Assembly (NCBI RefSeq): GCF_014635905.1
Contig: NZ_BMDS01000003.1
Span: 186,001-250,000, forward strand
DNA from: Limosilactobacillus caviae
GTDB lineage: Bacteria; Bacillota; Bacilli; Lactobacillales; Lactobacillaceae
Direction of reading: 5' to 3'
DNA: 64,000 nt
Position 1 is the first letter of the stretch. Each line of letters begins with the position of its first letter. Positions 7,480-17,776 of the stretch are shown here, piece by piece. The notes under the pieces were generated by a model. That model saw only the letters and a list, made by a program, of their open reading frames with translations. It was not told the origin of the DNA and did no database searches. The position numbers and the translations under genes were made by a program.

Positions 7480-10134
7480 ATGACAGAAAAAGACATGTCT
7501 ACCAAGTACGATCCGTCTACTGTTGAAAAGGGACGGTACCAATGGTGGATTGACCAAGGATTCTTTAAGCCAAGTGGAGATAAAAAGGCTCATCCATATT
7601 CAATTGTTATTCCGCCACCGAATGTTACTGGGAAGCTTCACCTGGGTCATGCTTGGGATACGACCTTACAAGATATGATTATTCGGCAAAAGCGGATGCA
7701 AGGGTATGATGTTTTATGGGTTCCAGGGATGGATCACGCTGGAATTGCTACTCAGGCTAAGGTTGAAGCCCGTCTTCGCAAACAAGGCATTTCTCGTTAT
7801 GATTTAGGCCGTGAAAAGTTTGTTCAGCAAGTTTGGGATTGGAAAGATGAATACGCTGATATTATTCACCAACAGTGGGCGAAAATGGGAATTTCCGTTG
7901 ACTATGACCGTGAACGATTTACCCTTGATGAGGGGTTGAACAAAGCGGTCCGAAAAGTTTTTGTTGACCTTTACAACAAAGGCTTGATTTATCGCGGAAC
8001 TTACATCATTAATTGGGACCCGCAAGCCCGGACTGCTTTATCTGATATTGAAGTTATTCATAAAGATGATAAGGGTGCATTCTACCATGTTAAGTATCCA
8101 TTTACTGACGGTACTACTTTTAATGGTAAGGATTACATTGAAATTGCGACAACTCGTCCTGAAACAATGTTCGGTGATGAGGCTGTTGCCGTTAACCCTA
8201 ATGATGACCGGTATAAAGAATTAGTTGGTAAAAAAGTCATGGTACCGCTGGTTAATCGGGAAATTGAAATTATTGCCGATGATTATGTAACGCCTGATTT
8301 TGGTACTGGGATGGTTAAGATTACTCCAGCTCACGATCCAAACGACTTTAAGGTAGGGAAACGCCATAACCTTCCTGAACTTAATACGATGAATGAGGAT
8401 GCTTCAATGAACGAAAATGCTGGTAAATACGAAGGCATGGATCGTTTTGAAGCCCGTGAAGCAATCGTTAAGGACCTTCAAGATCAAGGTTACATGTTAA
8501 AGGTTGACCCAATTGTTCACTCTGTTGGTCATTCTGAACGGACTGGTGTTCAAGTTGAAGCCCGTCTTTCAACACAGTGGTTTGTTAAGATGAAGCCATT
8601 AGCAGAAGCTGCCCTTAAAAACCAGGATACTGATGACCGGGTTAACTTTATTCCTGAACGATTTGAACATACCTTTACTCAATGGATGGAAAATATTCAT
8701 GATTGGGTTATCTCTCGTCAGTTATGGTGGGGGCACCGGATTCCAGCTTGGTATAACAAGAAGACCGGTGAAATTTATGTCGGAATGGAAGCTCCTAAGG
8801 ATATTGAGAATTGGGAACAAGATAAAGATGTCCTTGATACTTGGTTCTCAAGTGCGCTTTGGCCATTTTCAACGATGGGCTGGCCTGATACTGATTCAGC
8901 AGACTTTAAGCGGTATTTCCCAACTAACACTTTAGTTACTGGTTATGATATTATCTTCTTCTGGGTTTCACGGATGATTTTCCAATCTCTTGAATTTACA
9001 GGCCGTGCACCATTTAAGAACGTTCTTCTTCATGGTTTGATTCGTGATGAACAAGGGCGAAAGATGAGTAAATCACTTGGTAATGGTATCGACCCAATGG
9101 ATGTTATTAAGAAGTATGGTGTGGATGCGCTTCGGTGGTTCTTAATCACTGGGTCAACCCCTGGACAAGATATTCGGTTCAGCTACACTAAGATGGATGC
9201 GGCTTGGAACTTTATTAATAAGATTTGGAACGCTAGTCGTTACGTTATTATGAATCTTGGCGATATGCCAGCTCCTGTCCTTCCAGATAAGAGTAAGTGG
9301 GATTTGGCTGATCGGTGGATCTTAAGCCGGTTAAATGCAACGGTAAAGCAGGTTAATGAACAATTTGATAAGTTTGAATTTGGGGAAGCCGGCCGTGCAT
9401 TATATAACTTTATTTGGAACGATTTCTGTGATTGGTACATTGAAATGACCAAGGAGAAGCTTAATAATGGTACCGATGAAGAAAAGGCGGATACTAAGAA
9501 CATTCTTGGTTATGTATTAGACCAAACCTTAAAGATGCTGCACCCGATTATGCCATTTGTTACTGAGAAATTATGGCAATCGATGCCTCATGATGGAAAG
9601 TCGATCATGATTGCTAAGTACCCGGTAGCTCATGAAGAACTTGATGATCCAGCGGCTACTGAACAGATGAATAGTTTAATTGAATTAATTAAGGCCGTTC
9701 GGAACATTCGGAGTGAAGCTAATGCACCAATGTCTAAGCCAGTTGATATTTTAGTGAAGGTTGATAATGACCACCTAGCTCAGATGTTAACTGACAATCG
9801 GGACTATATTGAACGTTTCTGTCATCCAGAAAAATTGACAATTGGTTCAGACGTTGAGACACCTAAGCTAGCTATGAGCGGGATTTTAGCCGGAGCAGAA
9901 GTTTACATTCCGATGGCTGAACTAGTTGACCTTGATGAAGAACGTGCTCGAATGGAAAAAGAAATTGCCAAGCTTGAAAAAGAAGTAGAACGTTCACAAA
10001 AGAAACTTAGTAACGAAAAATTCGTTAACAATGCTCCAGAAAAGGTTGTTGAAGCTGAACGGCAAAAAGCAACTGAATGGCAACAAAAGTTAATGGCGGC
10101 AAAAGAACGTCTTGCATCGCTCCAAGAAGCATAG
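7480..10134 (+). CDS. valS: Valine--tRNA ligase
   Basis: Class I aminoacyl-tRNA synthetase that charges tRNA-Val. The 884-aa protein has HLGH at residues 54-57 (the HIGH motif), the CP1 editing domain (about 190-400), KMSKS near residue 528, an anticodon-binding domain, and a C-terminal coiled coil (about 820-884) rich in K and E, as in other ValRS. The ATG at 7480 is preceded by GAAAGGAG; an upstream TTG at 7462 lies within the ribosome site and is not likely. Expression is controlled by the valine T-box upstream, and a strong hairpin terminator lies about 110 bases past the stop. Confidence 0.98.
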   Translation: MTEKDMSTKYDPSTVEKGRYQWWIDQGFFKPSGDKKAHPYSIVIPPPNVTGKLHLGHAWDTTLQDMIIRQKRMQGYDVLWVPGMDHAGIATQAKVEARLRKQGISRYDLGREKFVQQVWDWKDEYADIIHQQWAKMGISVDYDRERFTLDEGLNKAVRKVFVDLYNKGLIYRGTYIINWDPQARTALSDIEVIHKDDKGAFYHVKYPFTDGTTFNGKDYIEIATTRPETMFGDEAVAVNPNDDRYKELVGKKVMVPLVNREIEIIADDYVTPDFGTGMVKITPAHDPNDFKVGKRHNLPELNTMNEDASMNENAGKYEGMDRFEAREAIVKDLQDQGYMLKVDPIVHSVGHSERTGVQVEARLSTQWFVKMKPLAEAALKNQDTDDRVNFIPERFEHTFTQWMENIHDWVISRQLWWGHRIPAWYNKKTGEIYVGMEAPKDIENWEQDKDVLDTWFSSALWPFSTMGWPDTDSADFKRYFPTNTLVTGYDIIFFWVSRMIFQSLEFTGRAPFKNVLLHGLIRDEQGRKMSKSLGNGIDPMDVIKKYGVDALRWFLITGSTPGQDIRFSYTKMDAAWNFINKIWNASRYVIMNLGDMPAPVLPDKSKWDLADRWILSRLNATVKQVNEQFDKFEFGEAGRALYNFIWNDFCDWYIEMTKEKLNNGTDEEKADTKNILGYVLDQTLKMLHPIMPFVTEKLWQSMPHDGKSIMIAKYPVAHEELDDPAATEQMNSLIELIKAVRNIRSEANAPMSKPVDILVKVDNDHLAQMLTDNRDYIERFCHPEKLTIGSDVETPKLAMSGILAGAEVYIPMAELVDLDEERARMEKEIAKLEKEVERSQKKLSNEKFVNNAPEKVVEAERQKATEWQQKLMAAKERLASLQEA

Positions 10135-10241
10135 TGTAAATTTATAAGCGGATAATCAATATAATAGACAATAAATGATAATTAGATCATTTGATTATTG
10201 GCGGTAAGACTACTGATACTAGACTTTTAACTAATAACGGT

Positions 10242-10280
10242 AAATAAGGAAACAAGGAAACTTGTTTCCTTATTTGTTTA
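10242..10280 (+). terminator. Terminator downstream of valS
   Basis: A perfect 15-bp stem (10242-10256 with 10261-10275) is closed by a GAAA tetraloop and followed by GTTTAA. The 362-base gap between valS and cydA holds this hairpin, then AT-rich DNA with the cydA control sites. A TATAAT at 10160-10165 might start a short RNA ending at this hairpin, but its -35 is poor. Confidence 0.75.
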
Positions 10281-10394
10281 ACATGAAGAAATAATCATAT
10301 ATTATTTAAAAATGTTTATCAATCGATAAGAGTTAAATAACTGATAATTAAGCGTTTTAATTACAAAATATTTCACATATTTGCCATTTATTTA

Positions 10395-10413
10395 TTGTAA
10401 TTATTTATCACAA
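10395..10413. promoter_or_regulatory. Imperfect Rex-like inverted repeat before cydA
   Basis: TTGTAA and TCACAA half-sites are spaced by 7 bases; the Rex consensus is TTGTGA and TCACAA spaced by 6. Rex, an NADH sensor, represses cyd genes in several Firmicutes. One mismatch and the extra base make this only a candidate. Confidence 0.3.
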
Positions 10414-10438
10414 GTATTATGATTAAAAGTGTAGAAAC

Positions 10439-10452
10439 AGGAAACGGTTTCA
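10439..10452. promoter_or_regulatory. Candidate CcpA (cre) site before cydA
   Basis: AGGAAACGGTTTCA agrees with the cre consensus TGWAANCGNTNWCA at 12 of 14 positions and forms a dyad GAAACNGTTTC. It lies 45 bases before the cydA start, in the likely 5' leader or promoter, so a role in carbon catabolite control of respiration is plausible. Confidence 0.6.
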
Positions 10453-10496
10453 ACTATTACTTTTATTTGATGTACTTCGGAGGGAGGTATTTTATA

Positions 10497-11915
10497 ATGA
10501 CTATTCTTAGTCTGGCACGTTTCCAATTTGCCATGACGACGGTCTATCACTTCTTCTTTGTTCCATTTTCTATTGGGACAGCATTTATCGTCGCCATTAT
10601 GGAAAGTATGTATGTTTCAACTAAGGACGAGACATACAAAAAAATGGCAAAATACTGGGGGAATATTTTCCTGTTGAGTTTTGCTGTTGGTGTTGTTACA
10701 GGTTTGATTCAGGAATTCCAATTTGGGATGAACTGGTCTGACTACTCACGGTTTATGGGTGATATTTTCGGTGCCCCGCTTGCCTTAGAAGCATTGCTAT
10801 CATTCTTTATGGAATCTACATTTATTGGCTTGTGGGTATTTACCTGGAAAAAAGTTAGACCCGGTGTACACCTATTCTTTATTTGGATGACTAGTATTGG
10901 TTCGTTAACATCTGCTTTATGGATTTTAACTGCTAACTCATTCATGCAACACCCAGTTGGCTATGAAGTAAAAGGCGGCCGTGCTGTTATGGTTGACTTT
11001 GGAGCATTATTAAAGAACCCACAATTATGGTATGAATACGGACATGTTATTCTTAATGCCATTATGATGGGCGGAGTTATTATTGCCGGTTTAACAGCAT
11101 TCCAGCTTCTTAAGAACAAAAAGCTTTCTGAAGCTAATAAGAAGTTCTACAAGAAGTCAATGCGCCTTGGGTTGCTTTTTGCACTAATTTTCTCCATTGG
11201 CGGAATTGTGTTAGGTGATGTGCAAATGCAGTACCTAATCAAGGAACAGCCAATGAAGTTTGCAGCTACTGAAGATGTATTTACGACTACTGGTAAACAT
11301 GCACCATGGACAATTGTCGGAATTGCAGATATGAAGGATCATGAAGTAAAGGACAATATTGATATTCCATATGCTTTAAGTATTCTGTCATATCACAAGA
11401 CTACTGGTGCGGTTACAGGGATGAACGAGCTTAATGCGCAGTATAAGAAAAAGTATGGGAAGAACCTTGATTACTATCCACCAGTAAACACCTTGTTCTA
11501 TAGTTTCCGGATTATGTGTGCAATCGGTGCTTGGATTTTCTTAGTTTCATTAGTCGGTTTGATTATGACAAGGGAAAAGAGCAAGAAACCGCTGGCACAA
11601 CGCCGCTGGGCACTTTGGTGTATTGCAATCACTACTTTCTTACCATTTATCGGTAACACTGCTGGTTGGTTTGTAACTGAATTTGGTCGTATACCATGGA
11701 CAGTTTATGGCTTATTTACGATTGCTGAAAGTGTATCGCCAAATGTTTCGGTTGGATCATTGTTAACATCAAACATTGTTTACTTCGTATTATTTACTAC
11801 TCTTGCAATTACCTTGATTTGGTTAATTGTTCGCGAATTACGGAAAGATCCATCAGAGGCGATTGAACCTAAATTTAAGAAGGTCCTTGACCCATTTGAC
11901 AAGGAGGCGTTCTAA
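10497..11915 (+). CDS. cydA: Cytochrome bd ubiquinol oxidase subunit I
   Basis: Membrane subunit that binds quinol and the three hemes (b558, b595, d) and reduces oxygen to water. Of 472 aa, it keeps the early histidine H18 (heme ligand), the glutamate pair eight residues apart in LALEALLSFFMESTF, the histidine of SFMQHPVGY, and the K and E of the quinol motif QPMKFAATED. The conserved GRQPW motif reads GRIPW here. The ATG at 10497 follows AGGGAGGT; an earlier in-frame ATG at 10419 lacks a ribosome site. It is the first gene of cydABDC. Function in lactobacilli normally depends on heme from outside; no heme-synthesis genes are in this window. Confidence 0.97.
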   Translation: MTILSLARFQFAMTTVYHFFFVPFSIGTAFIVAIMESMYVSTKDETYKKMAKYWGNIFLLSFAVGVVTGLIQEFQFGMNWSDYSRFMGDIFGAPLALEALLSFFMESTFIGLWVFTWKKVRPGVHLFFIWMTSIGSLTSALWILTANSFMQHPVGYEVKGGRAVMVDFGALLKNPQLWYEYGHVILNAIMMGGVIIAGLTAFQLLKNKKLSEANKKFYKKSMRLGLLFALIFSIGGIVLGDVQMQYLIKEQPMKFAATEDVFTTTGKHAPWTIVGIADMKDHEVKDNIDIPYALSILSYHKTTGAVTGMNELNAQYKKKYGKNLDYYPPVNTLFYSFRIMCAIGAWIFLVSLVGLIMTREKSKKPLAQRRWALWCIAITTFLPFIGNTAGWFVTEFGRIPWTVYGLFTIAESVSPNVSVGSLLTSNIVYFVLFTTLAITLIWLIVRELRKDPSEAIEPKFKKVLDPFDKEAF

Positions 11916-12932
11916 ATGAGTTTTCTTCAATTACTATGGTTTGTATTGATTGGAGTGCTATTTGCCGGCTTCTTCTTCCTTGATGGATTTGACTATGGGG
12001 TAGGAATGGCTGTTGAAACACTTGCTCATAATGAATCAGAGCGTGATCAGCTTGTCCGGACAATTGGACCGGTTTGGGATGCTAATGAAGTATGGCTAAT
12101 TACGGCTGGTGGGGCAATGTTTGCCTCATTCCCATATTGGTACGCCAGTCTTTTCAGCGGATATTACTTAATTCTGATGATTATTTTAGCTGGCTTGATT
12201 ATTCGTGGTGTTTCTTTTGAATTCCGTAAGAATAGTCCAATGCCTAAGAAGCGGATTTGGGACTGGGCATTAGCAATTGGTAGTGCAATTGTTCCATTCT
12301 TCCTTGGAATTATGTTTGTTAGCATGATTCATGGAATGCCAATTGATGCTAACGGTAATTTCCATGCTGGCTTCTTTGATTACTTTAACTGGATTTCAGT
12401 TGTTGGTGGAATTGCTTTATTACTATTGACCTACTTACATGGAATTAATTATATTGCGTTGAAGACGACTGGTCCGGTTCAAGAACGGGCACGAAACTAT
12501 GCTGAATTTCTATACTGGATCCTTTATGCCGGTGAAGTTGTCTTTGCATTGTTGCTGATCTTTATGACCGACTTTATGGCAGTTCATCCAGTTGGGACAA
12601 TCTTAATGCTTGTTCTGATTGTTGGCTTCTCAGTCCTTGCACATGCGGAAACCTTTGCTGGTCATGAACTAGTTGCTTTTATTTCCAGTGGATTAACATT
12701 GGTATCATTAGTTGTATTGATCTTCATTGGTCTGTTCCCTCGTGTACTGATTAGCAGCATTAGTCCGAAGTACAGCATTTTAATTCAAAACGCTTCATCA
12801 ACGGAGTACACATTAACGGTAATGACCATTGCAACGTGCTGTCTTTTACCATTCGTTTTGGCATATACAATTTGGGCTTACTGGATTTTCCGCAAGCGGA
12901 TTGCAATGCCTGCTATTCCGGAGGTTAAATAA
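11916..12932 (+). CDS. cydB: Cytochrome bd ubiquinol oxidase subunit II
   Basis: Second membrane subunit of the bd oxidase, structurally similar to CydA and needed for its stability. The 338-aa protein opens with LLWFVLIGVLFAGFFFLDGFDYGVGM, cut here by function into a first helix and the conserved LDGFDYGVG motif. The WDANEVWLITAGGAMFASFP segment is typical of the family. It starts directly after the cydA stop, with AAGGAGG inside the end of cydA, so the two are translationally linked. Confidence 0.97.
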   Translation: MSFLQLLWFVLIGVLFAGFFFLDGFDYGVGMAVETLAHNESERDQLVRTIGPVWDANEVWLITAGGAMFASFPYWYASLFSGYYLILMIILAGLIIRGVSFEFRKNSPMPKKRIWDWALAIGSAIVPFFLGIMFVSMIHGMPIDANGNFHAGFFDYFNWISVVGGIALLLLTYLHGINYIALKTTGPVQERARNYAEFLYWILYAGEVVFALLLIFMTDFMAVHPVGTILMLVLIVGFSVLAHAETFAGHELVAFISSGLTLVSLVVLIFIGLFPRVLISSISPKYSILIQNASSTEYTLTVMTIATCCLLPFVLAYTIWAYWIFRKRIAMPAIPEVK

Positions 12933-12937
12933 AATTT

Positions 12938-14668
12938 ATGATTGATCGACTACTCTTCAAAATAAAGGGGAGCAGACATATCATGATTAGGCTTGTGGGG
13001 CTTTATGTCCTGCAAGCTTTTCTTATCCTTGGTCAGGGATTAAGCTTAGCAGCATTGTTAACTGGCTTATGGCAGGGACACACCCTCCTAAGCCAGGTTT
13101 ACTGGCTAATTGGATTTATTGTTTGCTATCTTTTACGACACGGATTAACAGAGGTTGGAAATGGTTGGTTAGACCGGTATTCCTCAGTAGCTGCGCAAAA
13201 CTTTCGTCAGCAGTTATTAAAAAAGGTTTTTGAATTGGGTCCAGTAATTGTCCAACGTGAGGGAACGGGGAATATGGTAACCCTTGCACTAGATGGAATT
13301 AAGGAAGTTGAAAATTATATCCAATTAATCTACAGCAAGGTAATTAGCATGATGATTATTCCAGTGCTTCTTTTAATTGCCTGCTTTTGGCTAGACTGGA
13401 TTTCTGGAGTTGTTATGTTGCTGGTCTACCCCTTAATTGTTTTGTTTATGATTATTCTTGGCTATGCCGCCAAGGCAAAAGCTGATCGGCAATTCGCGGC
13501 TTTTCAAGTATTGTCGAACCACTTTATTGATTCATTACGGGGAATCGATACATTGAAGTATTTTGGCCTTAGTAAGAGGTACTCGCGAAGTATCTACCGT
13601 TCAAGCGAACAATTTCGAAAGTCGACAATGAGTGTAATAAAGGTGGCAATGCTGTCAACTTTTGCATTAGATTTTTTCACGACATTAGCGATTGCAGTGT
13701 TAGCCGTCTTCCTTGGACTACGGCTAATAAATGGACACTTATTATTATTCCCGGCATTAGCAATTTTAATTTTGGCGCCAGAATACTTTTTGCCAATTAG
13801 AAACTTTGCAAGTGATTATCATGCGACTTTGAATGGTAGGAATTCTTTCCATGCTGTCCTTAAAATTCTCAATATGCCATTACCTAAAAAGCCAGTCGTT
13901 AAGCTTCATCAATGGTCGGACAATGATCAATTAATTTTTGATGATATAAAGTTTACTTATCCTCATGAGGGTAGTGAATTAGCGAATCTCAATTTGACAG
14001 TTAAGGGTTATCAAAAAATTGGGATTATTGGCATGAGCGGTGCTGGAAAGACAACTTTAATTAATCTTTTAAGTGGGTTTTTAGCGCCAACAACTGGAAA
14101 GATTAATATTCAAGGTCAAGAAGTGGCAACCTTGGATATTAATAACTGGCAAAAACAAATTCTATATATTCCGCAAACACCATATATTTTTGCTGACACG
14201 CTAAAAAATAATATTGCTTTCTATACTCCTGATGTTAGTGAGGATAGGATAAAAGAAGCAATTCATGTTGTGGGATTAGATGACCTAGTTGCTGAATTAC
14301 CCCAAGGATTGTTAACGATGATTGGAAGCGGTCATCGGGCATTAAGCGGGGGACAGGCACAACGGATAGCGTTAGCCCGTGCTTTTCTTGACCCATCCCG
14401 AAAAGTAATGATTTTTGATGAGCCGACTGCCCACCTTGACATTGAGACTGAACTTGAATTGAAAAAAAGGATGATTCCTTTAATGGAAAATAGGTTAGTC
14501 TTTTTTGCTACTCACCGTTTACACTGGATGAAACAGATGGACCACATTCTGGTACTTAAGAACGGTAAGTTGATTGAACAAGGAACCTATCAACAGTTGC
14601 TTGATAAACAGGGGTATTTTGTAGAACTTATGAATCAGACGAAGGGAAAGGAGACTGCCCATGGATAA
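12938..14668 (+). CDS. cydD: Thiol reductant ABC exporter subunit CydD
   Basis: One half of the CydDC heterodimeric exporter that moves cysteine or glutathione across the membrane and is needed for bd oxidase assembly. The 576-aa protein has an N-terminal six-helix exporter domain (about 1-310) and a C-terminal ATPase with Walker A GMSGAGKTT, signature LSGGQAQRIA and Walker B VMIFDEPTAHLD. It starts five bases after cydB and overlaps cydC by eight bases. In B. subtilis naming the first of the two genes is called cydC; I follow the family name by sequence. Confidence 0.95.
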   Translation: MIDRLLFKIKGSRHIMIRLVGLYVLQAFLILGQGLSLAALLTGLWQGHTLLSQVYWLIGFIVCYLLRHGLTEVGNGWLDRYSSVAAQNFRQQLLKKVFELGPVIVQREGTGNMVTLALDGIKEVENYIQLIYSKVISMMIIPVLLLIACFWLDWISGVVMLLVYPLIVLFMIILGYAAKAKADRQFAAFQVLSNHFIDSLRGIDTLKYFGLSKRYSRSIYRSSEQFRKSTMSVIKVAMLSTFALDFFTTLAIAVLAVFLGLRLINGHLLLFPALAILILAPEYFLPIRNFASDYHATLNGRNSFHAVLKILNMPLPKKPVVKLHQWSDNDQLIFDDIKFTYPHEGSELANLNLTVKGYQKIGIIGMSGAGKTTLINLLSGFLAPTTGKINIQGQEVATLDINNWQKQILYIPQTPYIFADTLKNNIAFYTPDVSEDRIKEAIHVVGLDDLVAELPQGLLTMIGSGHRALSGGQAQRIALARAFLDPSRKVMIFDEPTAHLDIETELELKKRMIPLMENRLVFFATHRLHWMKQMDHILVLKNGKLIEQGTYQQLLDKQGYFVELMNQTKGKETAHG

Positions 14669-16406
14669 AATACCATTATTAAAGGCGATGAAACATGATC
14701 GGTGGGTAAAACCATTCCTTAAACGATATAAGTGGACGCTTGTACTTGCAATTACGCTTGGAATTATTACTTTTATCTGTGCGAGCGGGTTAATGTTTAC
14801 TGCTGGATACCTTATTAGTAAATCTGCAACAATGCCGTTTAATATTTTATTGGTGTACGTACCAATTGTTTTAACCCGTGCTTTTGGAATCTTTCGTCCT
14901 GTAACTAATTATTTTGAACGATTAGCTAGTCATAATTGGGTTTTTAAAATGACTTCTGCTTTTCGGAAGAAACTGTATGACTCTTTAGAACAAGATGCAG
15001 TTTTCTTTAATAGCAAATACCGAATTGGTGATATTTTAGGATTGCTTTCTGAAGATGTTGCCCATATTCAAAATTTATACTTACGAACCATTTTTCCGAT
15101 GTTAGTAGCATTTGGTATTTACGCACTTATTGTTATTGGCATGGGGATTATCTCGCCTTTAATGGGACTATTGATGTTAATTTTATTTGGGTTGATTATC
15201 ATTGCAATTCCAGTGTGGTCGGTATTAGTTAACGGTGCTCGTCAACAGTTGGAGAAACAATATACTAATACGCTTTATGCTGACTTGACAGATAATGTTA
15301 TGGGAATTACAGACTGGGTGTTTGCTGGCCGAAGCGCAGATTACCTGCAACATTATAACAAGAGTGAACACCATCTATTAGCGTCCCAAAAAGCAATGAA
15401 ACGTTTTGAACATTGGCGTGACTTCGTATTACAGGCAATGATCTTATTAATTGTAGTTAGTTTGATTGTTTGGGGAGCGGCTCGTTTTGGTGGTCATTGG
15501 GGCGGCAGTGCTAATTGGATTGCAGCCTTTGTACTTTGTGTTTTCCCGCTTGATGAGGTGTTATCAAGTTTACCGACAGCCGCTCAGCAGACTAATGTGT
15601 ATGCCGACTCATTAAAGCGATTAAATAACCTGCCTCAACCTGCAGAACCCTCAAAGGTTAATATTGAGATTGCAGCACCGTATACTCTTAAAATTACTGA
15701 TTTGCATTATCGTTATCCAAAAACTGAAAAAATGGTTTTGCGGGGTATTAACCTTGATATCAATCCCGGTGAAAAGGTTGCTATTCTCGGACGAAGCGGT
15801 GCGGGTAAGAGTACGCTGGCTAGTTTAATTCGTGGTGACCGGACACCAACCTCTGGAGCCGTAACTTTGAATGAGGTTCCGACTGATAAATTTGGCGATG
15901 AAATTTCTAACTATATTGGCATTGTTCACCAGTCGCCATATTTATTTAATACAACAATCCTGAACAACATTCGTTTAGGAAGTGAAGATGCAAGCGAAGA
16001 GCAAGTGTGGGAAGTCCTTGATCGGGTTGGCTTAGCACCAATGATTAAACGATTGCCTAAGGAACTGCATACGATGGTTGATGAAGCTGGATTGCGTTTT
16101 TCTGGTGGCGAGCGGCATCGGCTATCATTAGCGAGAATCTTATTAAAAGATGCACCGATTATTTTACTTGATGAACCGACTGTCGGATTAGACCCGTTGA
16201 CAGAAGAAAAGGTTATTGAAACCTTTATGGAACAATTACATGGCAAGACATTAATTTGGATCACCCACCACTTACAAGGGATTGAAATGATGGATCAGGT
16301 TGTTTTTATTGAAAACGGACAGATATCAATGCAAGGAAGCCCTGCTGAACTACAAGAAACAAATCAACATTACCGGATGCTAAAAAAAGCAGATGAAGGT
16401 AATTAG
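14661..16406 (+). CDS. cydC: Thiol reductant ABC exporter subunit CydC
   Basis: Second half of the CydDC exporter. The 581-aa protein has the exporter membrane domain (about 20-310; the LMFTAGYLISKSA segment resembles the ALSGWLISAAA region of CydC) and an ATPase with Walker A GRSGAGKST, signature FSGGERHRLSLAR and Walker B IILLDEPTVGLD. The ATG at 14661 lies within the end of cydD, behind GGAAAGGAG, so the two subunits are translationally coupled. There is no terminator before ndh. Confidence 0.95.
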   Translation: MDKIPLLKAMKHDRWVKPFLKRYKWTLVLAITLGIITFICASGLMFTAGYLISKSATMPFNILLVYVPIVLTRAFGIFRPVTNYFERLASHNWVFKMTSAFRKKLYDSLEQDAVFFNSKYRIGDILGLLSEDVAHIQNLYLRTIFPMLVAFGIYALIVIGMGIISPLMGLLMLILFGLIIIAIPVWSVLVNGARQQLEKQYTNTLYADLTDNVMGITDWVFAGRSADYLQHYNKSEHHLLASQKAMKRFEHWRDFVLQAMILLIVVSLIVWGAARFGGHWGGSANWIAAFVLCVFPLDEVLSSLPTAAQQTNVYADSLKRLNNLPQPAEPSKVNIEIAAPYTLKITDLHYRYPKTEKMVLRGINLDINPGEKVAILGRSGAGKSTLASLIRGDRTPTSGAVTLNEVPTDKFGDEISNYIGIVHQSPYLFNTTILNNIRLGSEDASEEQVWEVLDRVGLAPMIKRLPKELHTMVDEAGLRFSGGERHRLSLARILLKDAPIILLDEPTVGLDPLTEEKVIETFMEQLHGKTLIWITHHLQGIEMMDQVVFIENGQISMQGSPAELQETNQHYRMLKKADEGN

Positions 16407-16417
16407 TTAGTTTAGAA

Positions 16418-16426
16418 TGTTATAAT
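16418..16426 (+). promoter_or_regulatory. Extended -10 promoter of ndh
   Basis: TGT followed by TATAAT at 16421-16426, between cydC and ndh. It suggests the dehydrogenase can be transcribed apart from the cyd genes as well as by read-through. Confidence 0.55.
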
Positions 16427-16459
16427 AATTACGAATCAATGATGGAAGGATGAACGACA

Positions 16460-17674
16460 ATGAAAGAAGTTGTTGTACTCGGAGCTGGTTATGCTGGCCT
16501 AAAAACTGTTGTATTATTGCAAAAGAAATTAAAGAATAATATTCATATTACTTTAGTTAACCGTAATAGCTATCATTATGAGGCAACTGATTTACATGAA
16601 ACAGCTGCAGGAACGCAAAGTGCATCCAGAATTTCTTATCCGATTAGTGATGTTATTAACCCGCAGATTACAACATTTATTCAAGATGAAGTTGTAAAAA
16701 TTGATTCAGAGAAAAAGACCGTTAAGCTTGCTGGTCATGAAGAATTACTTCACTATGATTACTGTGTTCTGGGCCTTGGATTTGTTTCCGAAACATTTGG
16801 CATTCCAGGGGCAAAAGAAAATGCTTTCCCAATAACTAATGTTAAAGAAGCTTTAGCAATTTACGATCATATTATTGCCAAAATGAAAGATTATCGGACA
16901 AGTCATAATCCAGAAGACTTGCATATTATTATTTGTGGTGGTGGATTTACCGGTATTGAGTTAGCTGGGGCCCTTGTTGATGCTCGTCCAAGTTACGCCA
17001 AAATTGCGGGCGTTTCACCAAATGAAATTAAGATTACAATAATTGAAGCTTCGACAAGATTAATGCCAATGTTTAGTGAAGATTTGGCTGATTATGGTGT
17101 TAACCTTGTTAAGAATTTAGGCGTTCAATTACTTGATGGGTCGCGGATTAGTAAAATTGAACCAGGAAAAGTAAGTTATCGCCACGCCGATGAAGAAGAA
17201 CAGTCAATGACTGCTGGAACTATTATTTGGACGACTGGTGTTAGCGGTAACCCATTAATGGAAGAATGTGGTTTTAATGCTAAGCGTGGCCGGGTATTGG
17301 TAACAGATCATCTAACAGATCCTCAGCATGATGATATTTATATTATTGGGGATGTTGCAGCAGTAATGCCGCCTGATGGTAAGCGTCCTTATCCGACTAC
17401 CGCGCAAATTGCATTGGCAATGGCAGACTACACAGCAGAAGATATTGTTTCGCGGATTAAAACCGGCAAACATGAAGAAAAGCCATTTACTTATAAGTCA
17501 TTAGGAACGGTGGCTTCGGTAGGTAATACCCATGGTTTTGGTGAAGCAATGGGACACGAACTTCGTGGCTACTTGGCTTCGGTAATGAAGAAGATAATTG
17601 CTGACCGTTCTTTAATGGAGACTGGAGGCATAAAAGAATTGCTTTCCAAAGGTCGGTTTGATTTATATCACTAA
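16460..17674 (+). CDS. ndh: Type II NADH:quinone oxidoreductase
   Basis: Single-subunit, FAD-dependent peripheral membrane enzyme that passes electrons from NADH to quinone without pumping protons. The 404-aa protein starts with a dinucleotide fold VVVLGAGYAGLKT (FAD), has a second fold IIICGGGFTGIELAG (NADH) near residue 155, and the late FAD-contact IYIIGDVAAV. The C-terminal part (about 350-404) holds the amphipathic membrane contact in this family. Placed after cydABDC, it supplies electrons to the bd oxidase and completes a minimal respiratory chain, given quinone and heme. ATG at 16460 with GGAAGGATG upstream. Confidence 0.93.
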   Translation: MKEVVVLGAGYAGLKTVVLLQKKLKNNIHITLVNRNSYHYEATDLHETAAGTQSASRISYPISDVINPQITTFIQDEVVKIDSEKKTVKLAGHEELLHYDYCVLGLGFVSETFGIPGAKENAFPITNVKEALAIYDHIIAKMKDYRTSHNPEDLHIIICGGGFTGIELAGALVDARPSYAKIAGVSPNEIKITIIEASTRLMPMFSEDLADYGVNLVKNLGVQLLDGSRISKIEPGKVSYRHADEEEQSMTAGTIIWTTGVSGNPLMEECGFNAKRGRVLVTDHLTDPQHDDIYIIGDVAAVMPPDGKRPYPTTAQIALAMADYTAEDIVSRIKTGKHEEKPFTYKSLGTVASVGNTHGFGEAMGHELRGYLASVMKKIIADRSLMETGGIKELLSKGRFDLYH

Positions 17675-17681
17675 AAATATG

Positions 17682-17726
17682 AAAAGGAAGGGATGGGAAA
17701 ATTTTCTCTCAGTCGCTTCCTTTTTT
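17682..17726 (+). terminator. Terminator of the cyd-ndh block
   Basis: An AAGGAAG/CTTCCTT stem (17684-17690 with 17716-17722) closes a long loop and is followed by six T. Confidence 0.7.
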
Positions 17727-17776
17727 ATTTGTTGTTAAAATGATAAAGATAATTAGATGATTAATAGGTGATGTAA

